This document shows positions 17,147-25,900 of a DNA stretch of 64,000 nt, piece by piece; positions within the stretch are counted from its first letter, which is position 1, and the number at the start of each line of letters is the position of its first letter. A program made the translations under genes and the position numbers. A model generated the notes under the pieces. It was not told where the DNA came from and did not search any database. It saw nothing but the letters and a program-made list of their open reading frames with translations. Source of the stretch: CAYXGZ01 sp964464755 (GTDB lineage: Bacteria > Planctomycetota > MHYJ01 > JACPRB01); assembly GCA_964464755.1 (NCBI GenBank), contig CAYXGZ010000015.1, positions 5,172 through 69,171 of the forward strand, in the 5' to 3' direction.

Positions 17147-17880
17147 GTCCCGAGGATCTCCCCGAGCTCGCGCTCGACCTCGCCCTCGGTGGCGACGTAG
17201 TCCCGGATCCGCTCGCGGAGGAACTGCCGCAGCAGGCGGCGGCAGTAGGCGAGGCGGTTGCGCACGTCGTGGACCTTGAGGTCGAGCCGGCCGGCGACCT
17301 CCGCGTAGCCGGGCTCCGCCTCGGCCCCGGGCTGGAAGCAGTAGGCCCGGAGGATCTCGAGGTACGCGGCCTTGCCCTCGCGGGCGAGGAAGGCCTCGAG
17401 GTCCCGCAGCGCGGCCTCCATCACGGCGGCGACCCAGGCCCGGTCGAAGGCCGCCTCGGGGTCCTCGGCGCGCTCGGAGCGCAGGTCGGAGCCGAGGCCG
17501 GGCGCGGAGAGGTCGAGCTGGAAGACGCGGTGGCCGGCGCGGTCCCGGAACTCGTCGCGGCGGGCGTTCGAGAGGTAGTTGCGCAGGGCGCGCTTGAGGT
17601 AGGCGCGGAAGCTGCCGCGCTCGGGGCAGAGGCGGGCCCACGCGCCCTTGGTGAGCAGGCCGACGAAGAAGCCCTGGGCGAGGTCCTCGGCGTCCTGGAC
17701 GCTCCGGCCGCCGGAGCGCCGGATGAACGCGAAGACGGGCTTCCAGTAGGCCTGGCAGAGGCGCTCGAGGCTTTGGCGGCACCCGGGGCTGGAGGGATCC
17801 GCGGCCGCGGCGATGTCCGTCCAGAGCGTGGTCTGGAAGCGGCTGCCGGCGCCGTCGAGTTCGGTGGGGGGGCTGGTCAT
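17143..17880 (-). CDS. ECF-like RNA polymerase sigma factor (planctomycete type)
   Basis: A 245-residue sigma factor. Region 2 spans residues ~40-115 (YWKPVFAFIRRSGG, DAEDLAQGFFVGLL, RAYLKRALRNYL). Region 4 is at the C-terminus (YAEVAGRLDLKVHDVRNRLAYCRRLLRQFL), a helix-turn-helix for -35 recognition. There is a longer linker than in classic ECF sigmas. The N-terminal T-T-L-W-T motif is typical of planctomycete sigma factors next to kinases. No anti-sigma factor is adjacent; control by the coupled kinase is the likely alternative. Confidence 0.9.
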   Translation of the reverse strand: MTSPPTELDGAGSRFQTTLWTDIAAAADPSSPGCRQSLERLCQAYWKPVFAFIRRSGGRSVQDAEDLAQGFFVGLLTKGAWARLCPERGSFRAYLKRALRNYLSNARRDEFRDRAGHRVFQLDLSAPGLGSDLRSERAEDPEAAFDRAWVAAVMEAALRDLEAFLAREGKAAYLEILRAYCFQPGAEAEPGYAEVAGRLDLKVHDVRNRLAYCRRLLRQFLRERIRDYVATEGEVERELGEILGT

Positions 17881-17918
17881 GAGGGCTCGAGGAGGATCCT
17901 ACCAGATGCCCCGCGGGC

Positions 17919-18195
17919 TTAGCGCGCGCGGACGGTGCCGACGAAGGCCAGCCCCAGGCCCACGAGGAAGAACACCGATCCGAGCCGAATGGGCCAAGCT
18001 GGCGGAGTGAATGTCAGATCCGCCTCCAACCGGTCGTGGATCGCAGCTCGCCGGTGGTCGTCGGGCCCGTTCCACTCTTGGGAGGTCCAGCCTCGGGCAA
18101 TCGCATCTACGAGCGGATTCGGTAATCCCGTCTGAAATCGATTCGGAATCGGTGAGTCCAGAGTCCTGGATTGTTGGTTGCTGGGCGCAGTCGGG
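17919..18195 (-). pseudogene. C-terminal remnant of a DUF3592-like membrane protein
   Basis: An open frame of about 90 codons without any ATG or GTG start. It ends in LGSVFFLVGLGLAFVGTVRAR and stops at 17919-17921. The tail nearly repeats the last membrane helix of the intact gene at 19237-19650 (LGSVFFLVGLVL). The upstream part reads as protein (NPLVDAIARGW) but is only weakly similar. It is probably a decayed paralog whose 5' part has been lost. Confidence 0.4.
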
Positions 18196-18226
18196 GATCA
18201 GCGCCCTCGAGCCGCCGCAAGTGACG

Positions 18227-18232
18227 TAAGAT
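18227..18232 (+). promoter_or_regulatory. Candidate leaderless -10 box (TAAGAT)
   Basis: TAAGAT ends 7 nt before the ATG at 18240. It overlaps the alternative ATG at 18231, which argues for the downstream start. Confidence 0.45.
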
Positions 18233-18239
18233 GATCTCC

Positions 18240-18515
18240 ATGGAACTGCTCCCGAGCGGGCTCCAGCCCCTGGTCGACTACGAAGTCGAAAGATACGAGA
18301 TTCCCGACGGCTTGGAGGCGATCCTCCGCAGGGGGGAGCACCTGGTTTCACACGCCGGGTACACGTTCTCCGGGTGCATCTGGTTCGATGCCCAGTCTGG
18401 GACGTTCAAGGAGAGCGTCTGGAAGAAAGGTCGCTGCGTTCACACCCTGGAAGCCAAGACCCTAGGCGATGTCGTGAACGCGGCGATGTTCATGTTCTAT
18501 CCCCCTCCGCGGTGA
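18240..18515 (+). CDS. Small hypothetical protein
   Basis: A 91-residue soluble protein starting MELLPSGLQP. No motif was recognised. It contains a Gly/Trp/Phe-rich middle (GCIWFDAQSG) and ends in Pro-Pro-Pro-Arg. An in-frame ATG at 18231 would add three residues, but the -10-like TAAGAT covers it. Composition and codon use are less GC-rich than in the kinase genes. It lies just upstream of pseudopilin copy B. Confidence 0.55.
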   Translation: MELLPSGLQPLVDYEVERYEIPDGLEAILRRGEHLVSHAGYTFSGCIWFDAQSGTFKESVWKKGRCVHTLEAKTLGDVVNAAMFMFYPPPR

Positions 18516-18548
18516 CCCGAGGTTGGCGGTATCCGGTTCCGAACCTCG

Positions 18549-19058
18549 GATCGCCGGGGTAGGCTGGGGTCATGGGCCTGATCGATTGGGATCGGCCGGT
18601 GCTCGCGGCGATTCAAGCCGCGCTCCTCGGGATGGCCGCCCTGATCTTGGCGCTGATCCTCTTCGCACAGTTCGCCGGGAGCAGCACCCGCCATCGCCCC
18701 ATGATCAGGGCGCTGATCGAGGTCTTGCATCAGCAGTGCGAGAACTACCGGATCCGCTACGGCTGCTACCCCCCGACCGAACCCTACGAAGGCAGCGCCA
18801 ATCTCCATTACTACCTGGGTCGGGAGTGGATCCAGGACTGCCGGCCTTTCGGCCCGATGATGGCCTTCCCTGCCGAAGTCCTCGAGGGCCGTCCCGCCGT
18901 GACGACCCCGGAACCGCCGAGGCGAGTCGTGGACGGCTGGGGCCGCCCGATCCGCTACCTCGACCCCGGCGTCCGCAATCGAAAGGGCGTGGACATCTGG
19001 TCCGAGGGCCCCGACCCGACGTCGCCCGACGACGACATCGGGAATTGGGCGAGTGATT
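18549..19058 (+). repeat. Duplicated ~510-bp segment (partner at 8948-9457)
   Basis: This segment carries the pseudopilin-like gene and its immediate promoter and closely matches 8948-9457. Weaker similarity extends ~20 bp further upstream in both copies. By eye about 230 bp in the middle are identical, while the flanks and the last 30 codons carry substitutions. Confidence 0.85.
18560..18565 (+). promoter_or_regulatory. Candidate leaderless -10 box (TAGGCT), copy B
   Basis: Same element and same 6-nt distance to the ATG as in copy A (8959-8964). Confidence 0.5.
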
Positions 19059-19060
19059 GA
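18572..19060 (+). CDS. GspG-like pseudopilin-related membrane protein, copy B
   Basis: A 162-residue paralog of the protein at 8971-9459. It has the same single N-terminal membrane segment and the same pseudopilin C-terminal signature ending DDDIGNW. Differences from copy A are few and sit mainly in the first ~30 residues and the last ~45 (for example RYLDPGVRNRKG against RYRVPGVHNPKG). Both copies keep an intact frame, so both are probably functional. Neither has a recognisable prepilin cleavage site. Confidence 0.7.
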   Translation: MGLIDWDRPVLAAIQAALLGMAALILALILFAQFAGSSTRHRPMIRALIEVLHQQCENYRIRYGCYPPTEPYEGSANLHYYLGREWIQDCRPFGPMMAFPAEVLEGRPAVTTPEPPRRVVDGWGRPIRYLDPGVRNRKGVDIWSEGPDPTSPDDDIGNWASD

Positions 19061-19236
19061 TTCAGCGGCCCACAGGTGATGCGAGGCAGCGAACGCCAAC
19101 GCAGTGCCTCATGAAACAACGTCAGCCCCACGGAGATCCAACTACGGCTGCATTTGGCCGATGCAGATGACGCCCGGCTATTCCAAGAGGTGAACCCGTC
19201 GGCCATCGAGGTCTAGCTGGCGCCGCAACCCTCGAA
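19061..19236. other. Intergenic region with a possible gene remnant
   Basis: On the plus strand, 19118-19216 reads EIQLRLHLADADDARLFQEV without a start codon, after an in-frame stop, and ends in TAG. It could be a decayed 3' fragment or chance. Nothing else was seen. Confidence 0.25.
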
Positions 19237-19650
19237 TCACCGCCCCCGGGCCGCCGGGATCGCGGTCAGGACCAGGCCCACGAGGAAGAAGACCGACCCG
19301 AGCCCGCCCAGGATCACGGCGGCCAGGTGCCGGCTCCAGAAGCGGTCGATCAGCGCGTTCGACGGGTCCTCGCGGTCGTGCAGCACCTCGACGCGCTCGC
19401 CCACGTCGTAGGCCGGCGGGCTGCTCGACATCGAGTCCTTGAAGCGCACCCGCTCGCCGCCCGCCACGAACTCCACCACCGCCTTGCGCCCCTTGTTCCC
19501 CGGCTCGAGGGCCACCACCACGCCCTCCGCGCGCTCCGCCCGGGCCGCGAAGTCGCGGTCGACCTTCCACGCCAGGAAGGCGCCGCCCAGCATCAACCCC
19601 CCCACGCCGAGCCAGATGAACGGGAACCAGCGGGGCAGGGGGGCGGCCAT
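19237..19650 (-). CDS. DUF3592-like membrane protein
   Basis: A 137-residue protein with membrane segments at ~12-28 and ~112-131 flanking a small beta-rich domain. The domain contains the DUF3592-like pattern VGERVEVLHDREDPSNALID. The function of this family is unknown. A TAGGAT box ends 6 nt upstream of the ATG, so the mRNA is probably leaderless. The gene diverges from the one at 19696 across only 45 bp. A remnant of a similar C-terminus occurs at 17919. Confidence 0.7.
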   Translation of the reverse strand: MAAPLPRWFPFIWLGVGGLMLGGAFLAWKVDRDFAARAERAEGVVVALEPGNKGRKAVVEFVAGGERVRFKDSMSSSPPAYDVGERVEVLHDREDPSNALIDRFWSRHLAAVILGGLGSVFFLVGLVLTAIPAARGR

Positions 19651-19656
19651 GCCCCG

Positions 19657-19689
19657 ATCCTAGCCCGTCCGGGGTCCGCCGGGTAGTCT
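19657..19689. promoter_or_regulatory. Back-to-back leaderless promoters
   Basis: In the 45-bp gap between divergent genes, TAGGAT (minus strand, 19657-19662) lies 6 nt from the ATG at 19650. TAGTCT (plus strand, 19684-19689) lies 6 nt from the ATG at 19696. The upstream elements would have to overlap, so the two promoters may compete. Confidence 0.5.
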
Positions 19690-19695
19690 GGGGAC

Positions 19696-20397
19696 ATGCG
19701 CCGCGACGCGGGACGGACCTTCGAGCTCCAGATCTGGGTGATGTTCGCCGCGTTCTTGTCGGTGGTCGCCGGCTCCATCTGGAAACCCTGGGGCTGGCTC
19801 GCCGGCCCGGTGGTGCTCGTCGCCGCCTTCCTCGGCGTCCTCGTGCTCGGCGCGCTCCACGCCGCCGCCGCCGCGCGGGGCAAGGCCCGCCTGCTCCGCA
19901 TCGTCCGCCGCGAGGAAGCCGCCCAGCCGTGGAAGATCATCCGGGACCTGGCCTCGGACTCCTCCTTCACCGACGCCGAGAAGGACGAGGTCCGCCGGGC
20001 CGCCGCCGACCCCTCCCACCCCGCCCGCGAGGGACTCGTCGTCGCGATGTTCGGATTCGTCCCGTACTGGGAGCCCGCGGATCCCCGCACCCTGCAGCTC
20101 GCCGTGGACTGCCTCGTCGAGAAACCGGGAAGCGATGCCGCGGTCGGATTTGTCGAGCTGATCGGCTCCAAGGGGGAGGGCGGGCAGCTCGCGCGCGCCG
20201 TCCGCCTCGTCCTCGACGCCGGCACCGACGAGGCCAAGCTCTCCGCCGCGCGACACCTGCTGTCCCGCGCCACGACGACCTACAAGCCCGGGCACGAGGT
20301 CTGCGCGGAGAAGGTCCGGGAATGGAACGCCGAGCTCGCGCCCTGGGCCCGCGAGGACTGGCAGCGCAAGGCCCTCCGGGACCTCAGCGGTTCCTAG
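19696..20397 (+). CDS. Hypothetical membrane protein with a helical soluble domain
   Basis: A 233-residue protein with two adjacent membrane segments (~12-28 and ~33-55). About 175 mostly helical residues follow, rich in Ala, Arg and Glu and resembling a short HEAT-like array. No catalytic motif is seen. It is transcribed away from the DUF3592-like gene, apparently from a leaderless promoter. Its function is unknown. Confidence 0.65.
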   Translation: MRRDAGRTFELQIWVMFAAFLSVVAGSIWKPWGWLAGPVVLVAAFLGVLVLGALHAAAAARGKARLLRIVRREEAAQPWKIIRDLASDSSFTDAEKDEVRRAAADPSHPAREGLVVAMFGFVPYWEPADPRTLQLAVDCLVEKPGSDAAVGFVELIGSKGEGGQLARAVRLVLDAGTDEAKLSAARHLLSRATTTYKPGHEVCAEKVREWNAELAPWAREDWQRKALRDLSGS

Positions 20398-20428
20398 GCT
20401 CGTCCCCGGACGAGCAGGAATCGGACAG

Positions 20429-20515
20429 TCAGGTCGGCACGCCGAGGCGGGGCAGGATCCAGAGCTGGAGCGCGAGCCAGCCGACCACGACGCCGACCAG
20501 GACGAGGATCTCCAT
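20429..20515 (-). CDS. 28-residue single-pass membrane peptide
   Basis: A short ORF starting MEILVLVGVVVGW and ending ILPRLGVPT. It is one hydrophobic helix with a Trp-rich second half and a short Pro/Arg tail. GGAAGG stands just upstream of the ATG (about 2-4 nt). The compact hydrophobic helix, complete start and stop, and distinct L-P-R-L-G-V-P-T tail look like a real small membrane protein. It lies 100 bp from, and divergent to, the cytochrome c gene, so a link to electron transport is possible but unproven. Confidence 0.6.
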   Translation of the reverse strand: MEILVLVGVVVGWLALQLWILPRLGVPT

Positions 20516-20535
20516 GCCCTTCCAACCCCGCGGCG

Positions 20536-20556
20536 GGCGCCGGGATTCCCGGCGCC
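20536..20556. other. Perfect 9-bp stem-loop in a divergent intergenic region
   Basis: GGCGCCGGG, the loop ATT, and CCCGGCGCC form a perfect hairpin between the small membrane ORF (start 20515) and the cytochrome c gene (start 20616). There is no T-tract on either side. It could be a protein-binding site or a leader structure. Confidence 0.45.
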
Positions 20557-20615
20557 GGGGGATTGCTTTCAGGAACCACGTTAACTAAAATCCCGGCCAA
20601 ACCGGAGGTCCAGGC

Positions 20616-21182
20616 ATGCGCACGTGGCTCGTGGCGGCGGGGATCGCTCTCGCGGTGGCGGCGTCGGAACGGCCTCCGGTCCAGGAGGCGGCGGCGACGG
20701 GCCGCGTCGAGCGCGGCCGGTACCTGGTGGCGGTGGCCGGCTGCGGCGACTGCCACACGCCCCTGAAGATGGGGCCCAGGGGCCCGGAGCGGGACGTGGC
20801 GCGGCTGCTCTCCGGCCATCCCGAGGGGACGAAGCTCGGCGCCGCGCCCCGGACCGCGCCGCCGTGGATGGGCGCCTTCGACGCGACGATGACCGCCTTC
20901 GCCGGGCCCTGGGGCACGACCTACGCCACGAACCTGACCCCCGACGCCAACACCGGGATCGGGATCTGGACCGAGGAGATGTTCTTCAAGGCGATGCGCG
21001 AGGGAAAGCACATGGGCGCGGGCCGCGCGATCCTGCCCCCGATGGGCTGGGAGAACCTCCGCGCGATGACCGACGAGGACCTGAAGTCGGTGTTCGCCTA
21101 CCTCAAGTCGCTTCCGCCGGTCGCGAACCGCGTCCCCGAGTGGCAGCCGCCCGTCGCGCCCGAGGGCCCGCCGGGGAAGTAG
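20616..21182 (+). CDS. Secreted c-type cytochrome (monoheme)
   Basis: A 188-residue protein with an N-terminal signal sequence (residues ~3-17). One heme-attachment motif CGDCH is at residue ~44, and a candidate axial Met is in AILPPMGW. The C-terminus MTDEDLKSVFAYLKSLPPV is the usual closing helix of class I cytochromes. The pattern resembles cytochrome subunits of periplasmic dehydrogenases. The partner is unknown. GGAGG lies 8 bp upstream of the ATG. The downstream TetR-RND operon begins after a 52-bp gap containing the TetR operator. Confidence 0.85.
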   Translation: MRTWLVAAGIALAVAASERPPVQEAAATGRVERGRYLVAVAGCGDCHTPLKMGPRGPERDVARLLSGHPEGTKLGAAPRTAPPWMGAFDATMTAFAGPWGTTYATNLTPDANTGIGIWTEEMFFKAMREGKHMGAGRAILPPMGWENLRAMTDEDLKSVFAYLKSLPPVANRVPEWQPPVAPEGPPGK

Positions 21183-21201
21183 CGCCGCGAACCCTTGACG
21201 G

Positions 21202-21217
21202 TTGACCGATCGGTCAA
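21202..21217. promoter_or_regulatory. Perfect 16-bp palindrome, likely TetR-family operator
   Basis: TTGACCGATCGGTCAA is a perfect inverted repeat ending 17 bp before the regulator's start codon. A -35-like TTGACG (21195-21200) abuts it and TAGCCT (21219-21224) follows. A bound repressor would therefore block the promoter of its own gene and the efflux operon. Confidence 0.75.
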
Positions 21218-21234
21218 GTAGCCTTCCCCCCCGC

Positions 21235-21864
21235 ATGGGACGCCCCCCGGGGACGAAGGACCGCCTCCTGCAGGCCGCCATCGACCTGCTCTGGGACGAG
21301 AGCCTGGCCGACGCCAGCGTCGACGCGATCTGCGTCCGCGCCGGGGTCCGCCGGGGCAGCTTCTATCACTTCTTCCGCTCGAAGGAGGACCTGGTCGCCG
21401 CGGCCCTCGACGCCAAGTTCGAGGCCATCCGGCCGGAGCTCGACCGGATCTTCTCGCCCTCGGTCCGCCCCCTCGACCGGCTCCGCGGCTGCCTCGACCT
21501 GCTCCTCGAGGACCAGCGCCGCAAGCTGCAGCAGGTCGGCCGCGTCGTCGGTTGCTGCTACGCCAGCGTCGGCGCCTCCTGCGGGACCGGCGCCCAGGCG
21601 ATCCAGCGCAAGGCCCAGCAGCTGCTCGAGATCCAGATGCGCTACCTCGAGACGGCGATCCGCGACGGCCAGGCCGAGGGCTCGATCCCGGCGGGGAAGC
21701 CCCGGGCCCTCGCGCAGGCGGTGCACGACTACCTCGAAGGCGCCCTCACGGCCGCCCGAATCCAGAACGACCTCAAGCCCATCCGGAACCTGGAGCGCGG
21801 CGTGTTCGCGCTGCTCGGGCTCGGACGGCCGGTCCGCCCGGCCACCTCAAGGAGAGGATCATGA
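21235..21864 (+). CDS. TetR/AcrR-family repressor of the efflux operon
   Basis: A 209-residue regulator starting MGRPPGTKDRLL. The N-terminal helix-turn-helix (SVDAICVRAGVRRGSFYHFF, residues ~26-45) is the classic TetR DNA-binding domain, followed by a helical ligand-binding domain. The frame could start at 21202, but that codon lies in the operator palindrome, so the ATG at 21235 is preferred. The last codons overlap the start of the membrane fusion protein (ATGA), so regulator and pump are cotranscribed. The likely role is self-repression relieved by a pump substrate. Confidence 0.9.
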   Translation: MGRPPGTKDRLLQAAIDLLWDESLADASVDAICVRAGVRRGSFYHFFRSKEDLVAAALDAKFEAIRPELDRIFSPSVRPLDRLRGCLDLLLEDQRRKLQQVGRVVGCCYASVGASCGTGAQAIQRKAQQLLEIQMRYLETAIRDGQAEGSIPAGKPRALAQAVHDYLEGALTAARIQNDLKPIRNLERGVFALLGLGRPVRPATSRRGS

Positions 21865-22967
21865 CCCACGCCCGGCTGTCCCTCGCGGCCCTGCTGCTGC
21901 TCGCGGGTTGCGGCAAGCCGCCGCCGCCCGCGTTCGAGCGGCCGCCCTCGCCGGTCCAGGTCGCCGCCGCGGTCACCCGCGAAGCCCCCCGGTACCTCGA
22001 CGAGATCGGCCGCTGCGTCGCCCGCGAGCTCGTCACGATCCGCCCGCAGGTGAGCGGCCGCCTCGTCGCGGTCCACGTCGCCGACGGCGCGGACGTCAAG
22101 GCCGGCGCCCCGCTCTTCAGCATCGACTCCCGCGCCTACCGCGCCCGGCTCGACGCCGCGCAGGCCGGGCTCGGCCAGGCCGAGGCGGCCCGCGACCTCG
22201 CGAAGCTCGAGTACGACCGCGCCGCGGGGCTCGCGGAGTCCATGGCGGTGTCCAAGCAGGACGTCGAGGCGCGCAAGAGCGCCGTCGAGGTCACCAAGGC
22301 CCGCGTCGAGGAGAGCCGGGCGGCCGTCGACGCCGCGAAGCTCGACCTCGAGTACTGCGAGATCGCCTCGCCCATCGACGGCCGGGCCGGCCACCGCCTC
22401 GCGGACGTCGGCAACATCGTCGGGCCCGGATCGGCCCTGCTCGTCCTCCAGCGGCTCGACCCGATCTACGCCGACTTCAGCGTCACGGAGAACTCGCTCT
22501 CCGACGTGCAGCGCAACCTGGCCCGCGGGGCGCTCAAGGTCGAGGTCCGCCTCCCCGACGAGGGCGACCGGCCCTGCGCGGGCGAACTCACCTTCGTCGA
22601 CAACGCCGTGCAGGAGGGGACCGGCCGCGTGAAGCTCCGCGCCACGGTGCCTAACGCCGAGCGCCGGCTCTGGCCCGGGCGCTTCGTGCGCGTCCGCCTC
22701 GTGCTCGAGACCCTCCCCGCGGCCGTCCTCGTGCCCGCCACCGCCGCCCAGCTCTCCGCGCGCGGGCCGTACGTCTACGTCGTCAAGGAGGACGGCACGG
22801 CCGAGCTGCGGCCCGTCGTCCTCGGCCAGCACCAGGGCGAGCTCGTGGTCGTCGACCGCGGAGTCCAGGCCGGCGAGCGCGTCATCACGAACGGCCACAT
22901 CGGCGTGATGCCCGGCGGCAAGGTCCGGGTCGTCGATCCCGCCGCCGCCCCGGGGGCGAAGCCGTGA
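21861..22967 (+). CDS. RND efflux membrane fusion protein (AcrA/MexA-like lipoprotein)
   Basis: A 368-residue lipoprotein with lipobox LLAGC at residues ~13-17. A lipoyl/hairpin region follows (RPQVSGRLVAVHVADGADVKAGAPLFSID, split by a coiled coil at ~95-165). The beta-barrel and membrane-proximal domains contain the usual LVPATA strand. It bridges the inner-membrane pump and outer-membrane channel. AGGAGAGG precedes the ATG at 21861. The stop overlaps the GTG start of the pump gene. Confidence 0.92.
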   Translation: MTHARLSLAALLLLAGCGKPPPPAFERPPSPVQVAAAVTREAPRYLDEIGRCVARELVTIRPQVSGRLVAVHVADGADVKAGAPLFSIDSRAYRARLDAAQAGLGQAEAARDLAKLEYDRAAGLAESMAVSKQDVEARKSAVEVTKARVEESRAAVDAAKLDLEYCEIASPIDGRAGHRLADVGNIVGPGSALLVLQRLDPIYADFSVTENSLSDVQRNLARGALKVEVRLPDEGDRPCAGELTFVDNAVQEGTGRVKLRATVPNAERRLWPGRFVRVRLVLETLPAAVLVPATAAQLSARGPYVYVVKEDGTAELRPVVLGQHQGELVVVDRGVQAGERVITNGHIGVMPGGKVRVVDPAAAPGAKP

Positions 22968-25900
22968 ACCTCTCCGAGCCCTTCATCCGCCGGCCCGTGA
23001 TGACGACGGTCATCACGGTCTCGACGATCCTCTTCGGCGCGATCTGCTACCTCGGCCTGCCGGTCAACGACCTCCCGGCAGTCGACTACCCGGTCATCCA
23101 GGTGCAGGCCGCCTACCCGGGCGCCAGCCCCGACACGATGGCGAACAACGTCGCCACGCCGCTGGAGCGGCAGTTCATGCAGATCAACGGCCTGGAGCTC
23201 GTCACCTCGCGCAGCACCCAGGGCAACACGACGCTCACGCTGCAGTTCGCGCTCGAGAAGAGCATCGACGCGGCCGCCATCGACGTGCAGACGGCGATCT
23301 CCCGCGCGACGGCCGCGCTGCCCTCGGACATGCCGTCGGCGCCGACGTTCACGAAGACGAACCCGAACGACCGGCCGATCATGTACATCGCGCTGACGAG
23401 CGACACCGTCACGTCCGGCCGCCTCTACGACTTCGCCAGCACCCAGCTCGGCCAGCGCATCAGCATCCTGCCGGGCGTCAGCCGCGTGGACGTCTTCGGC
23501 ACGAAGTCCGCCGTGCGCATCAAGGTCGACCCCTCCGCGCTCGCCTCGCGCGGGATGACCGTCGACGACGTCGCCGCCGCGGTCCGCGCCGGCACGAGCA
23601 CCGTCGGCGCCGGCCAGTTCGAGGGCCCCTCGGGCTCGATGCTCCTCCAGCCCCGCGGCCAGCTCGAGGGCGCCGACGCCTACCGGGCCCTCGTCGTCGC
23701 CTACCGGGATGGCACGGCCGTCCACCTCGGCGACGTCGCCCGCGTGGTCGACTCCGTCCAGGACGAGCGCATGAGCATGCACTTCTGGGTCCGCGGCTAC
23801 GAGGTCCCCTCGGCCACGGTCGTCGCGGCCGTGAACCGGCAGGCCGGCGCGAACGCCGTCGCGGTGGCGCGCTCCGTCCGCGAGCTGATCCCCGTGATCG
23901 CCGCGGAACTGCCCGGCTCGGTGCGCATCACGCCGATCTACGACCGCTCGATGACGATCGTGCGCTCCGTGCTCGACGTGCAGGAGACGCTGCTGATCGC
24001 CTTCGTCCTCGTCGTGCTCGTCATCTTCGCGTTCCTGGGCCGGGCCACGGACACGCTGATCCCCGTCGTGGCCCTGCCCCTGTCGCTGCTCCTCACGTTC
24101 ATCGCGATGAAGCTGCTCGGCTACAGCCTCGACAACCTCTCGCTCATGGCGCTGACGCTCGCGATCGGCTTCCTCGTCGACGACGCGATCGTCTTCCTCG
24201 AGAACACGGTGCGCCGCATGGAGCGCGGCGAGCGGGCCCTCGACGCGACGCTGAACGGCGCCAAGGAGATCAGCTTCACGATCCTCTCGATGACCGTCTC
24301 GCTGGCGGCCGTGTTCCTGCCCCTCGTGCTCATGTCGGGCCAGGTCGGCCGCATCTTCCGCGAGTTCGCCGTCACCATCGTCGTGTCGATCCTCGCGTCG
24401 GGCCTCGTCTCGCTGACCCTGACGCCGCTGATGTGCGCGCGGCTGCTCAAGGACCGCGGGCACGGCGTCGCGAAGACCTGGATGGAGCGGGTGATCGGCG
24501 CGGTGGAGAAGCGGGTGCTCGGACTCTACGGCGCGTCGCTGGGCTGGTTCCTGCGACGGCGCTGGATCTCGGCGCTGACCTGGGCGGCCTGCCTCGCGGG
24601 CACGATCTGGCTGCTCGTGATCGTCCCCAAGGCCTTCCTGCCCGTCGGCGACAGCAGCGTGGTCTTCGGCGTCTTCATGGGCCGCGAGGGCGTGTCGCCC
24701 GTCCAGATGCAGGCGATCCAGGCCCACGTGGACTCGACGCTGCACTCCGACCCGAACGTCGTGACCTGCTTCACGGTGACGGGCGGCGGGGCCTTCCTCG
24801 CCTCGAACCAGGGCATCACGTTCACCTTCCTCCGGCCGCCCGGAGAGCGGCCGCCCATCGACGCCGCGGCGGGCATGCTCATGGGCAAGCTGAACTCCGC
24901 GCCGGGCACCTTCGCCTTCCTGCGGCCGTTCCCGGTGCTCGAGATCAGCACGGGCGCGGTGAGCACGAACCAGGGCCAGTACGCCTACGCGGTCTCGGGC
25001 GTGAACCCGGACCAGGTCTACGCGGCCGCGGGCCAGCTGATGGGCAAGCTCCGCGAGTACCCGGGCTTCGCCACGATCTCGTGGGACTACTTCGCCAATA
25101 CGCCCGGGCTGGACATCGAGCTGCGCCGCGAGCAGGCCCGGGCCAGCGGGGTCTCCGAGGCGCGGATCCTCGCGCTGCTGCGGACCGCCTACGCGCAGAA
25201 CTACGTCTATCTCACGAAGAAGCCCGAGGACCAGTACCAGGTCATCCTCGAGGTGGACGACGCGGCGCGCTCGTCCCCGTCGGACCTCGGGCTGCTCTAC
25301 ATCAAGTCGGACGACGGCCAGAACCTGGTGCCGCTCTCGGCCCTGGTGACCTGGAAGCCGTCGGTGGGTCCGCAGGCCGTGAACCACATCAACCAGTTCA
25401 CGGGCGTGACGCTGTTCTTCAACCTCAAGCCGGGCGTGCCGCTCGGCGACGCCACGGCGGCGATCGAGAAGGCGGCGGCGGAGGTCGTGCCCCCCGGGGT
25501 GCGCTCGGGCCTGCAGGGCGAGGCGCTCACGTTCCAGGACACGATCCGGGACCTCGTGCTGCTGATGATCCTCGCGGTCTTCGTGATGTACGTGATCCTC
25601 GCGATCCTCTACGAGAGCTTCGTGCACCCGCTGACGGTGCTCTCGACGCTGCCGCCGGCGCTGGTCGGGGGGCTGCTGACGCTGCACCTCGCGGGCGAGG
25701 AGGCGACGCTCTACGCGTTCGTCGGGCTCTTCATGCTGATGGGCATCGTGAAGAAGAACGGCATCCTGATCGTGGACTTCGCGCGGCAGCGGCGCGAGGC
25801 GGGGGCGCCGGCGCTCGAGGCGGTGCGCGAGGCGAGCCTCGACCGCTTCCGGCCGATCCTGATGACGACGCTGGCCGCGGTGGTCGGCGCGGTGCCGATC

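Noticed and set aside
17147..17782. In-frame 5' extension of the kinase gene through the sigma factor gene
   Set aside because: The sigma factor frame is clearly coding, and the GTG at 17146 overlapping its stop gives the expected kinase N-terminus.
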